In this document: in pieces, positions 17,999 to 26,526 of the stretch
How the letters are laid out: each line of letters starts with the position of its first letter
Position numbering within the stretch: position 1 is the first letter of the stretch
Assembly (NCBI GenBank): GCA_031399085.1
Contig: JANNOQ010000082.1
Span: forward strand, 62,001-126,000
DNA length: 64,000 nt
Direction of reading: 5' to 3'
DNA from: R-RK-3 sp031399085
GTDB taxonomy: Bacteria; Pseudomonadota; Alphaproteobacteria; Rhizobiales; Rhodomicrobiaceae
Position numbers and translations under genes: made by a program
The notes under the pieces: model-generated
Seen by the model: the letters and a program-made list of their open reading frames with translations, nothing else
What the model was told of the DNA's origin: nothing
The model's database searches: none

Positions 17999-18026
17999 AG
18001 GGGTTCAAGGCCCTTCGACTTCTCCA
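17999..18026 (+). other. T-arm/acceptor-like fragment ending in CCA
   Basis: AGGGG, the loop TTCAAGG and CCCTT form a five-pair stem-loop (one wobble) with tRNA T-loop spacing. It is followed by seven bases, one base and CCA, as at a tRNA 3' end. GAGGTCG at 17958-17964 could pair with CGACTTC at 18016-18022. The intervening 34 bases are too few for D and anticodon arms and give no CU-NNN-AA loop, so this is not a working tRNA. It may be chance or a relic. Confidence 0.2.
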
Positions 18027-18096
18027 AAGACTAGCTCACTGGTAGAGCAAAGGACTGTTAATCCTTCGGAATTGGGTTCGATTCCCAAGTCACACC
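18025..18096 (+). tRNA. tRNA-Asn(GUU)-like gene, aberrant acceptor stem, possibly a pseudogene
   Basis: A perfect D-arm (GCTC/GAGC), anticodon arm (AAGGA-CTGTTAA-TCCTT, anticodon GTT), five-base variable loop and T-arm (TTGGG-TTCGATT-CCCAA) are spaced exactly as in a tRNA. The acceptor stem fails: 5' CAAAGAC pairs with 3' GTCACAC at only three of seven positions, and no CCA follows at the right place. The core is too good to be chance, so this is either a decayed tRNA-Asn or an unusual one. A normal tRNA-Asn is presumably elsewhere in the genome. Confidence 0.5.
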
Positions 18097-18408
18097 ATGG
18101 TTGGTCTCATCAAGAGGAAGCCGGCGGCTTCCCCGCCGCGCCTGAGGCTCCGGCCAAGGGCACGGCAAGCGGCGAGGCGCTCTGCGCCAGGGCGGATACC
18201 GCCCGCCAGCAATGCCTGAGCCCAGGCTCCGGGACGGGCGCGCTCCTTCGGGGGCAAGGCTCGTCGCCGCAACCTGACGCGGATGGCGGCGCTGGTTCGC
18301 TCAAGCCCTGGCCCGCGACTTTGCCGTGGGCGGCCGCCGGCGACCTTTCCTCCCATTCATTTTTCTCCTATTAGTCTGTGCTCGTTGGATTTCTTGGGGG
18401 AGAGCGCC

Positions 18409-19587
18409 GTGGCGCGTCGCAGCTGGTTCCGGTTTCAAATCGTCGTCAAGGACGACGAGCGCGCCTTGCTGACGCGGGACGGCCGCTTCGTGAAGCTGAT
18501 CGGGCCGGGCAAATATACCGCCTTCGATCCCGGGCATGAATTGGCGGCGGAAATCGTCAAGATCATGCGCGCGGAGATTCCCGCCGAGCGCGCCCTGCTC
18601 CTGCACCAGACCCACCCGGACCTTGTTGACGAGCATTTCGAGATCGTGCAGGCCGGCCCGACGCAAGTGGCGATCGTCTCTTTCGACGGCGACCCGAAGC
18701 ACATCGTGCTGCCCAACACCACACGCGCCTTCTGGAAAACGCTAACCAAGGTGGATGTCGAACTGATCGAGACCGCCAACGATATCCGCGTCTCCAAGCA
18801 GCACTTGAATAAAGTCGATGCGAGCCGGGGGACAGTCATCGTCGCGGCCGTCGTCGAGGCGCATGAGGCGGCGCTCTTGATCGTCGACGGCGAGCTGCGC
18901 GAACGGCTCGGGCCGGGCCGCCATGCGTTTTGGGCGGTGGGCCGCACGATCCGCTTGCCCAAGATCGACCTGCGGCCGCAGCCGCTTGAGGTGACGGCGC
19001 AGGAAATCCTGACCAAGGACCGCGTGGCGATCCGGGTCACGCTCACGGCCTTCTACAAGGTCACCGACCCAGTGCTCGCCGCCACGTCCACCGCCGATCT
19101 CGGCAACACGCTCTACCGGCTGGTGCAATTCGCCATCCGCGAGGCCGTCGCCACGCGCACGCTCGACGACATCCTTGCCGCGCGCGACACGATCGACCGC
19201 GAAGTGCGCGATTTCGTGGCCGAGCGGGTGCGGGTGCTCGGCGCGGAGGTCGGCGAGATCGGCGTCAAGGATGTGATCCTGCCCGGCGACATCCGCGAGC
19301 TTTTGAACAAGGTCGTGGAGGCCGAACGGGTGGCCAAGGCCAATCTCATCCGCCGCCAGGAGGAAACCGCCGCGACGCGCTCGCTGCTCAACACCGCCAA
19401 GCTGATGGAGAACAATCCGCTGCTGCTGCGGCTGAAGGAGTTGGAGGCGCTGGAAAAGCTGGTGGAAAAGGTCGGCCGCATCGATTTGCATACGGGCGCG
19501 CAAGGCGGCGGCTTTGAGGCGCTGCTGAGCAAGCTTTACGCGATCGAGGGTGAGATCGCGCCGCCTAAGGGTGACGGGCGGGTTTAA
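18409..19587 (+). CDS. SPFH/slipin-family protein
   Basis: The 392-residue protein belongs to the SPFH (stomatin/prohibitin/flotillin) group. It has a beta-rich repeat (ALLTRDGRFVKLIGPGKYTAF and later AALLIVDGELRERLGPGRHAFW), then LEVTAQEILTKDRVAIRVTLTAFYKVTDP, RTLDDILAARDTID, and a coiled-coil region VVEAERVAKANLIRRQEETAATRS. GTG 18409 is chosen because GGGGGAG lies at 18396-18402; upstream frame is tRNA-adjacent DNA. No clear N-terminal membrane helix is visible, unlike most slipins. No NfeD partner gene is next to it. A scaffold role at the membrane is inference. Confidence 0.8.
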   Translation: MARRSWFRFQIVVKDDERALLTRDGRFVKLIGPGKYTAFDPGHELAAEIVKIMRAEIPAERALLLHQTHPDLVDEHFEIVQAGPTQVAIVSFDGDPKHIVLPNTTRAFWKTLTKVDVELIETANDIRVSKQHLNKVDASRGTVIVAAVVEAHEAALLIVDGELRERLGPGRHAFWAVGRTIRLPKIDLRPQPLEVTAQEILTKDRVAIRVTLTAFYKVTDPVLAATSTADLGNTLYRLVQFAIREAVATRTLDDILAARDTIDREVRDFVAERVRVLGAEVGEIGVKDVILPGDIRELLNKVVEAERVAKANLIRRQEETAATRSLLNTAKLMENNPLLLRLKELEALEKLVEKVGRIDLHTGAQGGGFEALLSKLYAIEGEIAPPKGDGRV

Positions 19588-19688
19588 GCTGAAGGCGAGC
19601 AGGCCGAGAATCTTGCCTCAATCGAGTTCAGCGGCCACCACGCATTGGATCCATTGGCGGACGCCGCGGCATCGCCCATCCTTCGTCG

Positions 19689-19708
19689 CCCCGGCCTTCG
19701 AGCCGGGG
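19689..19708. repeat. REP-like palindrome, copy 1
   Basis: CCCCGGC and GCCGGGG pair over a CTTCGA loop, inside the wording CGTCGCCCCGG...CCGGGGAC. The same CCCCGG/CCGGGG frame occurs 45 bases on and again near 47.4 kb. It lies in the gap after the SPFH gene. Confidence 0.55.
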
Positions 19709-19750
19709 ACCATTCGCCTAACAACTCGGCTTGAAATAGAGGCGACGATC

Positions 19751-19790
19751 GTAGACCCCGGCTCGGCGCCTCGCGCCGTCCGGGGCGACA
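19751..19790. repeat. REP-like palindrome, copy 2
   Basis: GTAGACCCCGG and CCGGGGCGAC bracket an inner stem CGGCGC-CTC-GCGCCG, forming a two-part hairpin. The flanks are the same as in the copy at 47396-47435, while the inner stem differs. The conserved flanks indicate a dispersed genomic repeat, not a terminator. Confidence 0.6.
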
Positions 19791-19827
19791 CGAGCTGCGC
19801 TGATCGATTCCAACATCGAGCGTGAGC

Positions 19828-21096
19828 CTATAGCCGGTCGAGCACGCCAAGCGCCGTAATCAGCTCAGGCTCGGCGAGGCCGCCATGATGCCCGTTGAAG
19901 CGGTTCTCCATGATGCCCCGCTCGCGCCAGCTGATGAAATGGCCGTTATGCGGCAGGATCAGAATATCCCCAAGCCGCCGCCGCAACTCCTCGACGACCG
20001 GCAAGGGACCGAAAAGCCCGATCTGTAGCGCCTCGTCCATTCGGATGACATGCGCGATGCCGCCCAATTCCTGCTGAAGCAGCGCCAAAACCTCGTCCCG
20101 CCGCTCCGGCTTGACATGCAGAAACAGATCGCGCGGCGAGCCGTTGGGATAGATTATGTTGCCGGTCGGACTGACCGGCAGGCAATCGGCCAGCACTGGC
20201 CAGCGCTCGTTGATGTAGATCGTCTCGTCGCGCTTGGCCAGAACCTGGCCATGATCGCCGGCAAACAAATAGAGAGTATTCGGCGAGTCGATGCCAGCAA
20301 GCAGCGCGTCGAAGGTCTGCCAGAAGCTGGCTATTTCCGCCGCATGATAGGCGCTGCCCGGCCCGTAAAGGTGGGCGATCGAATCGATGCTCGCCCAATA
20401 GAAATTGAACCAGGCCTTGCCCTTGACCGCCGACAGCGCCTCCTTGAGCTGCACCATCGCCTCGGCCAGCGTGCTATGCGCGATCACATCGGCGCCAGCG
20501 CAGACGATGCGGTTATAGCTGGAATCGGCGTGATTGCGATGCGCGAATTGGAGGGAGCGCACCCCATGCGCCGCCAGCCGCTGGTGCACCGTTTCATGCA
20601 CCGTCAGCAGCGCCAGCGGATCGTACCCTTTTTTGAGACAGACCTCCCGCGCGTGCTGCCCGACCGGGGTAAAGGGCAGCGTCTGGATCACCTCGCCATA
20701 GGCGGGGATATAGACGTTCCATTCATGGAGCGCGTGGACGGCGGGCAGGACGCCGAGATTCATGGTCGAGACCGAGGCGGACGTGGTCGAGGGGAACAGC
20801 GCCGAGATTGGCGTCAGCACGCCGTCCTCGATCACGCGGCGGGTGGTGGCGAAACGGCGTCCGTGTTCCAGCCAGGACTGCCAGCCGAAAGCATCGATAA
20901 AGATCAGCACGATTTTTTCCGGCTGGGGGTAGGCGCCGCCAAAGCAATCCTCGGGCAGCAGATTGCCGCGGCGGTCGCCCGTGAGCAGGTAGTGGATCGT
21001 GTTCGGGATGTTGCCGAAAGAATAATCGGCGTAGATCGGTTTCAGGAGGGAACGGCCGAGCGGCTCGAACCTGGCCACCGGCGCATCATTGATCAT
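19828..21096 (-). CDS. Alkaline phosphatase superfamily hydrolase (phosphodiesterase type)
   Basis: The 422-residue protein has the metal-site layout of the AlkP superfamily, type I phosphodiesterase/nucleotide pyrophosphatase branch. It has IFIDAFGW (metal Asp), FPSTTSAS (nucleophile Thr), SIDSIAHLYGPGS (Asp and His ligands), FAGDHGQ (Asp-His) and NGHHGG near the end (His). No signal peptide is visible, so it may act in the cytoplasm. The substrate is unknown. It is followed 25 bases upstream by a small unknown gene on the same strand, and then panC. Confidence 0.78.
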   Translation of the reverse strand: MINDAPVARFEPLGRSLLKPIYADYSFGNIPNTIHYLLTGDRRGNLLPEDCFGGAYPQPEKIVLIFIDAFGWQSWLEHGRRFATTRRVIEDGVLTPISALFPSTTSASVSTMNLGVLPAVHALHEWNVYIPAYGEVIQTLPFTPVGQHAREVCLKKGYDPLALLTVHETVHQRLAAHGVRSLQFAHRNHADSSYNRIVCAGADVIAHSTLAEAMVQLKEALSAVKGKAWFNFYWASIDSIAHLYGPGSAYHAAEIASFWQTFDALLAGIDSPNTLYLFAGDHGQVLAKRDETIYINERWPVLADCLPVSPTGNIIYPNGSPRDLFLHVKPERRDEVLALLQQELGGIAHVIRMDEALQIGLFGPLPVVEELRRRLGDILILPHNGHFISWRERGIMENRFNGHHGGLAEPELITALGVLDRL

Positions 21097-21121
21097 GTTC
21101 TACTCCCCGTTACTCAGCGCC

Positions 21122-21373
21122 TTACGCCTCCGGCATTAAAAGTCTGCCCTGCCGCCGCTCCGCCGGGGAGAGCTTGTCGACAATGTGGGTCGTCGAGGCG
21201 TGCCGGTAGATCACCCGGTCATCATCCTCGATCCAAAGCTGCCAATATTCATCGTGGCCCTCATCGTCGAGCCGGTACTGATTGATGCAGATAAGCGCGG
21301 CCTTGCGGGTTTCGAACTGCCCCAGCGCTTCAACGCCGCCGCCCCTGCGTTCCAAGATAACCCGGTATGTCAT
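21122..21373 (-). CDS. Small protein of unknown function (83 aa)
   Basis: The start at ATG 21373 has GAGGAGG about ten bases upstream. The protein starts MTYRVILERRGGGVEALGQFETRKAALICI and contains YWQLWIEDDDRVIYRH, an alpha/beta-type small fold. I do not recognise a family. It lies between panC and the AlkP-superfamily gene on the same strand with short gaps, so it is probably co-transcribed with them. Confidence 0.6.
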   Translation of the reverse strand: MTYRVILERRGGGVEALGQFETRKAALICINQYRLDDEGHDEYWQLWIEDDDRVIYRHASTTHIVDKLSPAERRQGRLLMPEA

Positions 21374-21466
21374 TCGCGCCCCGCCTCCTCGCGAATCGCA
21401 TTCTGCCACGCCGGCGCGATGGCGTCTTTTGCGAAGACTTCGCTCGACCATGGACGGCGTCCCGCC

Positions 21467-22336
21467 TTAGGCTCGGCGGACCTTTACAGCTTCTACCGGC
21501 AAATTGTCGATCAGCCGCACATGGCCAAGATAGACCGCGCCCAATATCCGGGCCGGAACGGTCACGTGTTGACCGATAGGCATGAGATTGACGTCGCGAA
21601 CCTCTAAATAGTCGACTTTAAAGCCCGCGCCCTCCAGCCAGTCGCGGCCGAGGAACGTGGCTTCATGCACCGGCCGTCCCTCGGCGAGATCGGCGGCCAG
21701 CTCCGCCAGCACGGCATGGAACCGGGGCGCGATGGCCCGCGCTGTCGGGTCAAGAAAGGCGTTGCGCGACGACATGGCCAAGCCGTCCGGCTCGCGCAAA
21801 ATCGGGGCTGCGACCACTTCGATGGGCAGATCCAGATCCTTCACCATCTGCCGGATGATGAGGAGCTGCTGATAGTCCTTCTCGCCGAAGACCGCGATAT
21901 CGGGCAGGCATTGCAGGAAGAGCTTGGCCACCACCGTCGTAACGCCGGCGAAATGTCGCGGACGGCTTGCGCCCTCAAGCCCGGAAGTCAGCCCGATGAC
22001 TTCGACGCGGGTCGAGAAATCGTCGGGGTAAATCTGCTCGATGGAGGGCGCATAGAGCAAATCAGCCTTTGCCTGGCTCAGCTTCAGCCAATCGCCTTGC
22101 TCATCGCGCGGATAGTCGGAGAAGTCCTCGGTCGGGCCGAACTGGGTCGGATTGACAAAGATGGAAACCACGACACGCCTTGCGTGTTTCCTTGCCAGTT
22201 GAATGAGCGATATGTGCCCTGCATGGAGCGCGCCCATGGTCGGCACCAGGGCGACACTGTTGCCCCGGCGCCGCCAGCGCTGCACCGCCGCGCGCAGCTC
22301 CCGCATGGTTCTGACGACCGGCACCCTCGTGGCCAT
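21467..22336 (-). CDS. panC: Pantoate--beta-alanine ligase
   Basis: The 289-residue enzyme condenses pantoate and beta-alanine with ATP to give pantothenate, the coenzyme A precursor. It has VPTMGALHAGHISLI (HIGH-type nucleotide motif), FVNPTQFGPTEDFSDYPR, PRHFAGVTTVVAKL, FGEKDYQQL and SSRN (KMSKS-like). Length is normal. panB and panD are not in the window. A G-rich site precedes ATG 22336. Confidence 0.96.
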   Translation of the reverse strand: MATRVPVVRTMRELRAAVQRWRRRGNSVALVPTMGALHAGHISLIQLARKHARRVVVSIFVNPTQFGPTEDFSDYPRDEQGDWLKLSQAKADLLYAPSIEQIYPDDFSTRVEVIGLTSGLEGASRPRHFAGVTTVVAKLFLQCLPDIAVFGEKDYQQLLIIRQMVKDLDLPIEVVAAPILREPDGLAMSSRNAFLDPTARAIAPRFHAVLAELAADLAEGRPVHEATFLGRDWLEGAGFKVDYLEVRDVNLMPIGQHVTVPARILGAVYLGHVRLIDNLPVEAVKVRRA

Positions 22337-22573
22337 GACGCGCTTTGCCCCCCTGCCCGTTCATCGCGACCATAACAAGTTGGAGCAAAAACGGAAGTGC
22401 GGCTAAGGGCTCAAAGTGCATTCTAGGTCGAATTTGGCGGCTTGCTGTAGCCAGCATTGCTCCCATCGGATTGGAACGAGGCGCGCATCGTTCGGCAAGA
22501 GGCATTTCGCCGCGCGAACCCGAATCCAATTGCCTAGAAAATGCTTTAAACTGAGGTAGGAGAAATTCAACTT

Positions 22574-23305
22574 ATGGCTGCGGACAAAAAGACTCCATTG
22601 GCTGTCCCGGAAGGCACGCCACCGGCGGAGCGATCGAGCGACCGCGACGTTGCGGAGTTTCTGGAGACGATAAAATCCGTCGCGCCTGCTGCGCCAGACG
22701 GGCAACGCGGCCGGCTGATTTTCGCCATGGACGCCACCATGAGCCGCCAGCCGACCTGGGACATGGCGCTGAAGCTTCAGGCTGAGATGTTTCTGGCGGT
22801 GAAGGCCATCGGTGGGCTGGAGGTGCAGCTCATCTATTTCCGCAGCTATGACGAATGCCGAGCCTCGCAATGGGTGGGCGAGCCTGAGACATTAGCGCGG
22901 CTAATGACTGGAATCCGCTGTCTTGGCGGCTTCACGCAGATCCGCAAAGTGCTGACCCACGCAAGGCGCGAGACCGAAAAGCGCAAGGTCAACGCGCTCG
23001 TCTATGTTGGCGACTGCATGGAGGAAGACATCGACGCCCTGGCGGCGCAGGCCGGCGAGCTCGGCATCCTGGGCGTCCCCGCTTTTGTGTTCCAGGAGGG
23101 GCATAACGCGACGGCGGAGACGGCGTTCCGCGAAATCGCCCGGTTGACGAAAGGCGCCTATTGCCGCTTCGATGCGGGCTCGGCCCAGCAATTGCGCGAC
23201 TTGCTGCGGGCGGTTGCCGCCTACGCCGCCGGGGGACGCCGCGCTCTGGAGGATTTAAGCAAGGGCGATAAGGCTAGGCTATTGCTCGAGCAACTTAAGC
23301 GCTAA
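22574..23305 (+). CDS. VWA-domain protein
   Basis: The 243-residue protein begins with a polar 40-residue tail, then a von Willebrand A-like fold: LIFAMDATMSRQPTWDMA carries a D-x-T-x-S-type metal site in variant form, and ALVYVGDCMEED and VFQEG follow. No signal peptide or membrane helix is visible, so it is cytoplasmic. AGGAG precedes ATG 22574. It is followed nine bases later by a membrane DnaJ-domain gene on the same strand, a conserved-looking pair whose joint role is unknown to me. Confidence 0.75.
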   Translation: MAADKKTPLAVPEGTPPAERSSDRDVAEFLETIKSVAPAAPDGQRGRLIFAMDATMSRQPTWDMALKLQAEMFLAVKAIGGLEVQLIYFRSYDECRASQWVGEPETLARLMTGIRCLGGFTQIRKVLTHARRETEKRKVNALVYVGDCMEEDIDALAAQAGELGILGVPAFVFQEGHNATAETAFREIARLTKGAYCRFDAGSAQQLRDLLRAVAAYAAGGRRALEDLSKGDKARLLLEQLKR

Positions 23306-23314
23306 AACCTCATC

Positions 23315-24007
23315 ATGCAGATTCTTCTTCTCGGGCTCGTGCTCTTGGTCGTCGTCCTGGTGTTCGGACGCGCGTTTGCTCGCGCCGATCCAAAAAAGCT
23401 TGCAAAGAATCTTCGGCGCATCGCTGGCTGGGCATCGTTGGCCGTCGCTGTTTTTCTGGTTGCGAGAGGGCAATTCGTGCTGGCCGTACCGCTGGCATTT
23501 TTTGGCTTGTCGCTGTTGGGCAAGTCGATGCGCTGGCCTGACGTGCTTGGCGGCGGTCCGAAAGCGTCGGGGCAAAAATCCTCGGTGCGCACCGGCCTTT
23601 TGGAGATGACGCTGGATCACGATACCGGGGATATGGACGGCCTGATCTTCACGGGCGCCTTCGCCGGTCGCCGCCTCTCCGGCCTTTCGGACGCCGAGTT
23701 GGGCCTGCTGCTCGACGAGGCGCTCCAATCCGATGAGCAAGCCGCGCAACTGCTTCAGGCCTTCATTGAGCGCAAAGGGGAGCGCCGCGAGGAACGGCAA
23801 TCGGCGCGCGGCGCAGCCGGATCGAGGACAATGACGGCCGACGAAGCCTATGAGGTGCTGGGCTTAAAGCCGGGTGCGACGCGGGACGACATCCATCAGG
23901 CGCACCGCGCCCTGATGAAGAAATACCACCCCGATCAGGGCGGCACGACCTATCTCGCTGCCAAGATCAACGAGGCGAAGGATTTGCTGCTAAAACAAAC
24001 CGCTTAG
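23315..24007 (+). CDS. Membrane-bound DnaJ-domain protein
   Basis: The 230-residue protein opens with a membrane helix (ILLLGLVLLVVVLVFG), a short basic loop and a second hydrophobic stretch (LAVAVFLVARGQFVLAVPLAFFG). The C-terminal 65 residues are a J-domain: DEAYEVLGLKPGATRDDIHQAHRALMKKYHPDQGG with the HPD motif intact. The middle holds a LEMTLDHDTGDMDG segment. The layout is like DjlA/TIM14-type proteins that recruit Hsp70 (DnaK) to the membrane. It follows the VWA gene by nine bases, so both are likely in one transcript. Confidence 0.82.
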   Translation: MQILLLGLVLLVVVLVFGRAFARADPKKLAKNLRRIAGWASLAVAVFLVARGQFVLAVPLAFFGLSLLGKSMRWPDVLGGGPKASGQKSSVRTGLLEMTLDHDTGDMDGLIFTGAFAGRRLSGLSDAELGLLLDEALQSDEQAAQLLQAFIERKGERREERQSARGAAGSRTMTADEAYEVLGLKPGATRDDIHQAHRALMKKYHPDQGGTTYLAAKINEAKDLLLKQTA

Positions 24008-24043
24008 GCGCAATTAAGCCCCCGCCGGACACGCACTTCGAGA

Positions 24044-25480
24044 TTATTCGGCGCGAACCACAAGGCAATCGATCGACAGACCCTTCAGCTCGGCGCAGGC
24101 CTCCGCCGCGTCGTCCTCCGAGAACTTGCCAAAGCGGGCGCGGAAATAGGATTTGCCGCGCACCTCTCCCGAGACGGTTAGCTCGCCGTGGCCGCTCACA
24201 AGCTTGGGCGCCTTTCTCGCGACCTCCGCAAGCCGCCCCTTAGCGGCGGCCTGATCGAGATAGGAACCCACCTGCACATGATACGGGCCGAGCCCGCCGC
24301 CGGCGCTGGAACGAGCTTCGGCATTGGTATCGCCTTCTTCCTCGGCATTATCGTCTTCGGCCGCTTCCGCATCCTTGCCGTCCGCGTCTTCAAGCGCGGC
24401 GACTGCAATACGGGCCGGCGCGGCCTCTTGCGCGTCCGTCCCCTCGGTTTCGCGCACGGCCGCCATCGCGACGGTCAAACTGCGCTCCGAAACGCTTCCG
24501 TGGAAAGCGGGATTGCGCTCTGGCATTTCGCCGGGTAGCGCCCCACCCACCGCAATCGCCGGAGCAGTAAAAATTGCCGCGGCGGCCATCGCAACCGGCT
24601 TGTCGCGGCCGCGCTGCTTCATATCTTTGGAGGCGACGGCCTTGCTCCAGGCTTGGTTCAACAGCGTCCGCATCCTGGCGTTGCGGTGCGCGCTTGATCT
24701 GCCGCCGAGCACCACCGCGATCAGGTGCTTATCCTGGCGGCGGCAGGAGGTCAGCAAGTTAAAACCAGAATCTCTGGTATATCCGGTTTTCATCCCCTCG
24801 ATCCCGGCATAGCTGAACAGCAGGCCGTTGTGATTTTTGTATCTGGCCCGGCCATATTGGAAGAAGCGGGTGCGAAAGATCTTGGCTTCCTCGGGAAAGT
24901 CCGCCAGCACGCGCCGTCCCAGCGTGACCAGATCGCGCGCGGTTGTGGTCTGGCCCCGATCGGGAAGCCCCGAAGCGTTGCGGAAGGTGGTGTTGCTCAT
25001 CCCGATCGCACGCGCTTTCTGCGTCATCAACCGGGCGAAAGCGGCTTCCGACCCAGCAATGTTTTCCGCGATCACGGCAGCGACGTCATTGGCGGACTTT
25101 GTAACCAGGGCAAATGTCGCATCGCGCACGGTGATGGTGCTGCCGGGCTCTAAATTCAGGTTTGACGGCGGACGGGAAGCGGCGTCTTCGCTCACGGTCA
25201 ATTGCGAGTCGAGCGTTAACTTTCCCTCGCGAATTTTCTCAAACAGCAAATAGAGCGTCATCACTTTTGTAACGGACGCGGGATAGCGCGGGGTGTCAGC
25301 GCTTTCGGCGTATAAAACCTTACCCGAATAGGCATCGACGACCATCGCGGCTTGCGGCGGGGAATAATTGCTGCGCTTGCCGCGCTTTTTAGCCTCGGCC
25401 GGAACGGTCGACATCATCGAGCCGATTAAGACGATCATGGCCAGCCGTCCCAGCCTCGCAAGCTGCAGCCGACCCTCCAT
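24044..25480 (-). CDS. D-alanyl-D-alanine carboxypeptidase (S11) with SPOR domain
   Basis: The 478-residue protein has a signal peptide ending near PAEA (residue 30) and an S11 peptidase domain with SVTK (Ser69, Lys72), KSAND (about residue 128) and MKTGYT. It trims pentapeptide side chains of peptidoglycan in the periplasm. After a low-complexity acidic linker, residues 400-478 form a SPOR domain (YHVQVGSYLDQAAAKGRL, YFRARFGKF) that binds denuded glycan strands at the division site. ATG 25480 is chosen over a start at 25513 because GGGGAGA lies just upstream. Confidence 0.9.
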   Translation of the reverse strand: MEGRLQLARLGRLAMIVLIGSMMSTVPAEAKKRGKRSNYSPPQAAMVVDAYSGKVLYAESADTPRYPASVTKVMTLYLLFEKIREGKLTLDSQLTVSEDAASRPPSNLNLEPGSTITVRDATFALVTKSANDVAAVIAENIAGSEAAFARLMTQKARAIGMSNTTFRNASGLPDRGQTTTARDLVTLGRRVLADFPEEAKIFRTRFFQYGRARYKNHNGLLFSYAGIEGMKTGYTRDSGFNLLTSCRRQDKHLIAVVLGGRSSAHRNARMRTLLNQAWSKAVASKDMKQRGRDKPVAMAAAAIFTAPAIAVGGALPGEMPERNPAFHGSVSERSLTVAMAAVRETEGTDAQEAAPARIAVAALEDADGKDAEAAEDDNAEEEGDTNAEARSSAGGGLGPYHVQVGSYLDQAAAKGRLAEVARKAPKLVSGHGELTVSGEVRGKSYFRARFGKFSEDDAAEACAELKGLSIDCLVVRAE

Positions 25481-26189
25481 TCGTTCTCCCCGGTGATGTG
25501 TCGATATGACCATCGAGCCCCTCCGTTCCGACGTGGCCGGACTTTCAACCTTGACCCGAGACTTTACTGGCGCAGCCCTAGCAAAATGTTAACGACTGTC
25601 CCGGCGCCGGCCGGACCGCCCGTCCTCTTGATTTTCCCGTATCGCCGCTTATCTCGCAGAATATCCCAGTCCTACTTCCGAAACCGAATGCCACGGCGGC
25701 CGGCACCAACGCTATCGCCCGGCGATTGGCGCGCATCATTGCATGAACGCGGCTGGCAATGAAAGCCTTGTGAGCTGCATATCAGAGCGGGTAAAAAAAC
25801 CGGCGGGTCGAGGCTGCGACTGCAGTCACGCAGATAAAGCGTTATCTTCACTTTCTCGAATAGTGACTGGCGATGGCAGTTTATTTTTGAGGAAAATGTC
25901 CTACTATCATTTGAGCTCGCGTCGTTGCCGCCTTGATCATCTGCGTGGGCAGGATTGCTCGAAGGCCATTTTGCCGCCGCTGTCTCGGTGCTATGCTTCA
26001 AGGAGGGGAACCGGCGGTTCAGCGACGCATTGAAACAAGGGCGAAGCGTGCTTAATCTGAGAGAAGCGCTGCGGGAGCGCGTTTGAGGTCTGGCATCATC
26101 ATTGCATGTTATCCATGTGGCATAGAGGCGAAAACAGCGGGAGCCGCGAAGGCGGGTGGCGTAGCGAGGGAGCTGCGCGCGAGGTCTTC
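25481..26189. other. 709-base intergenic region before clpS
   Basis: The two flanking genes diverge, so promoters for both are expected here. I see no protein frame with a ribosome site and family resemblance. A near-palindrome at about 25814-25833 (CTGCGACTGCAGTCACGCAG) is present but unexplained. Base composition is more AT-rich near 25840-25900. Confidence 0.5.
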
Positions 26190-26519
26190 ATGTCGAAGAA
26201 AAGCAACCAGAACGAGGACGGAGATCTGCGTGGCGGCATCGTCACCAAAACCGAGCCAAAAACCAAGCGGCCTAGCCTGTATAAGGTCTTGCTGCTCAAC
26301 GACGATTATACGCCCATGGATTTCGTCGTTTATGTGCTTGAACGCTTCTTCAATAAGCAAAACGAAGAGGCAAACCGCATTATGATGCATGTGCATCAGA
26401 AAGGCGTCGGAATTTGTGGAGTTTTTACCTATGAGGTGGCGGAGACGAAAGTTGCGCAAGTGACGAATTTCTCCCGCCAACATCAGCATCCGTTACAGTG
26501 CACTATGGAGAAGGAATAG
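26190..26519 (+). CDS. clpS: ATP-dependent Clp protease adaptor
   Basis: The 109-residue protein has a flexible acidic N-terminus, then the ClpS core: YKVLLLNDDYTPMDFVVYVLERFF, MMHVHQKGVGICGVFTYEVAETK, and QHPLQCTMEKE. The D-D-Y-T-P-M-D-F segment and the MMxxHxxG helix form the pocket for N-degron residues. It delivers N-end-rule substrates to ClpA, encoded eight bases further on. An upstream in-frame ATG at 26106 would add 28 residues not typical of the family. Confidence 0.95.
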   Translation: MSKKSNQNEDGDLRGGIVTKTEPKTKRPSLYKVLLLNDDYTPMDFVVYVLERFFNKQNEEANRIMMHVHQKGVGICGVFTYEVAETKVAQVTNFSRQHQHPLQCTMEKE

Positions 26520-26526
26520 GACGCCC

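Larger units (their letters stand above)
17561..18408. other. 848-base intergenic region with tRNA-like sequence
   Basis: This gap separates the divergent otsB operon and the SPFH gene. Besides the tRNA-Asn-like element near 18025-18096 and a T-arm-like fragment before it, I find no protein frame with a ribosome site and family resemblance. The section from about 18100 to 18330 is very GC-rich with several short inverted repeats. It should also hold the otsB promoter; I cannot place -35/-10 boxes with confidence. Confidence 0.6.

Noticed and set aside
17958..18330. Possible tmRNA or RNase P RNA in the tRNA-like region
   Set aside because: The anticodon arm is a normal Asn type, and no tag-peptide frame or conserved RNase P block is visible.
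17646..18374. Open frame crossing the tRNA-like region
   Set aside because: It reads through the tRNA-like element, has no ribosome site and no similarity to known proteins.
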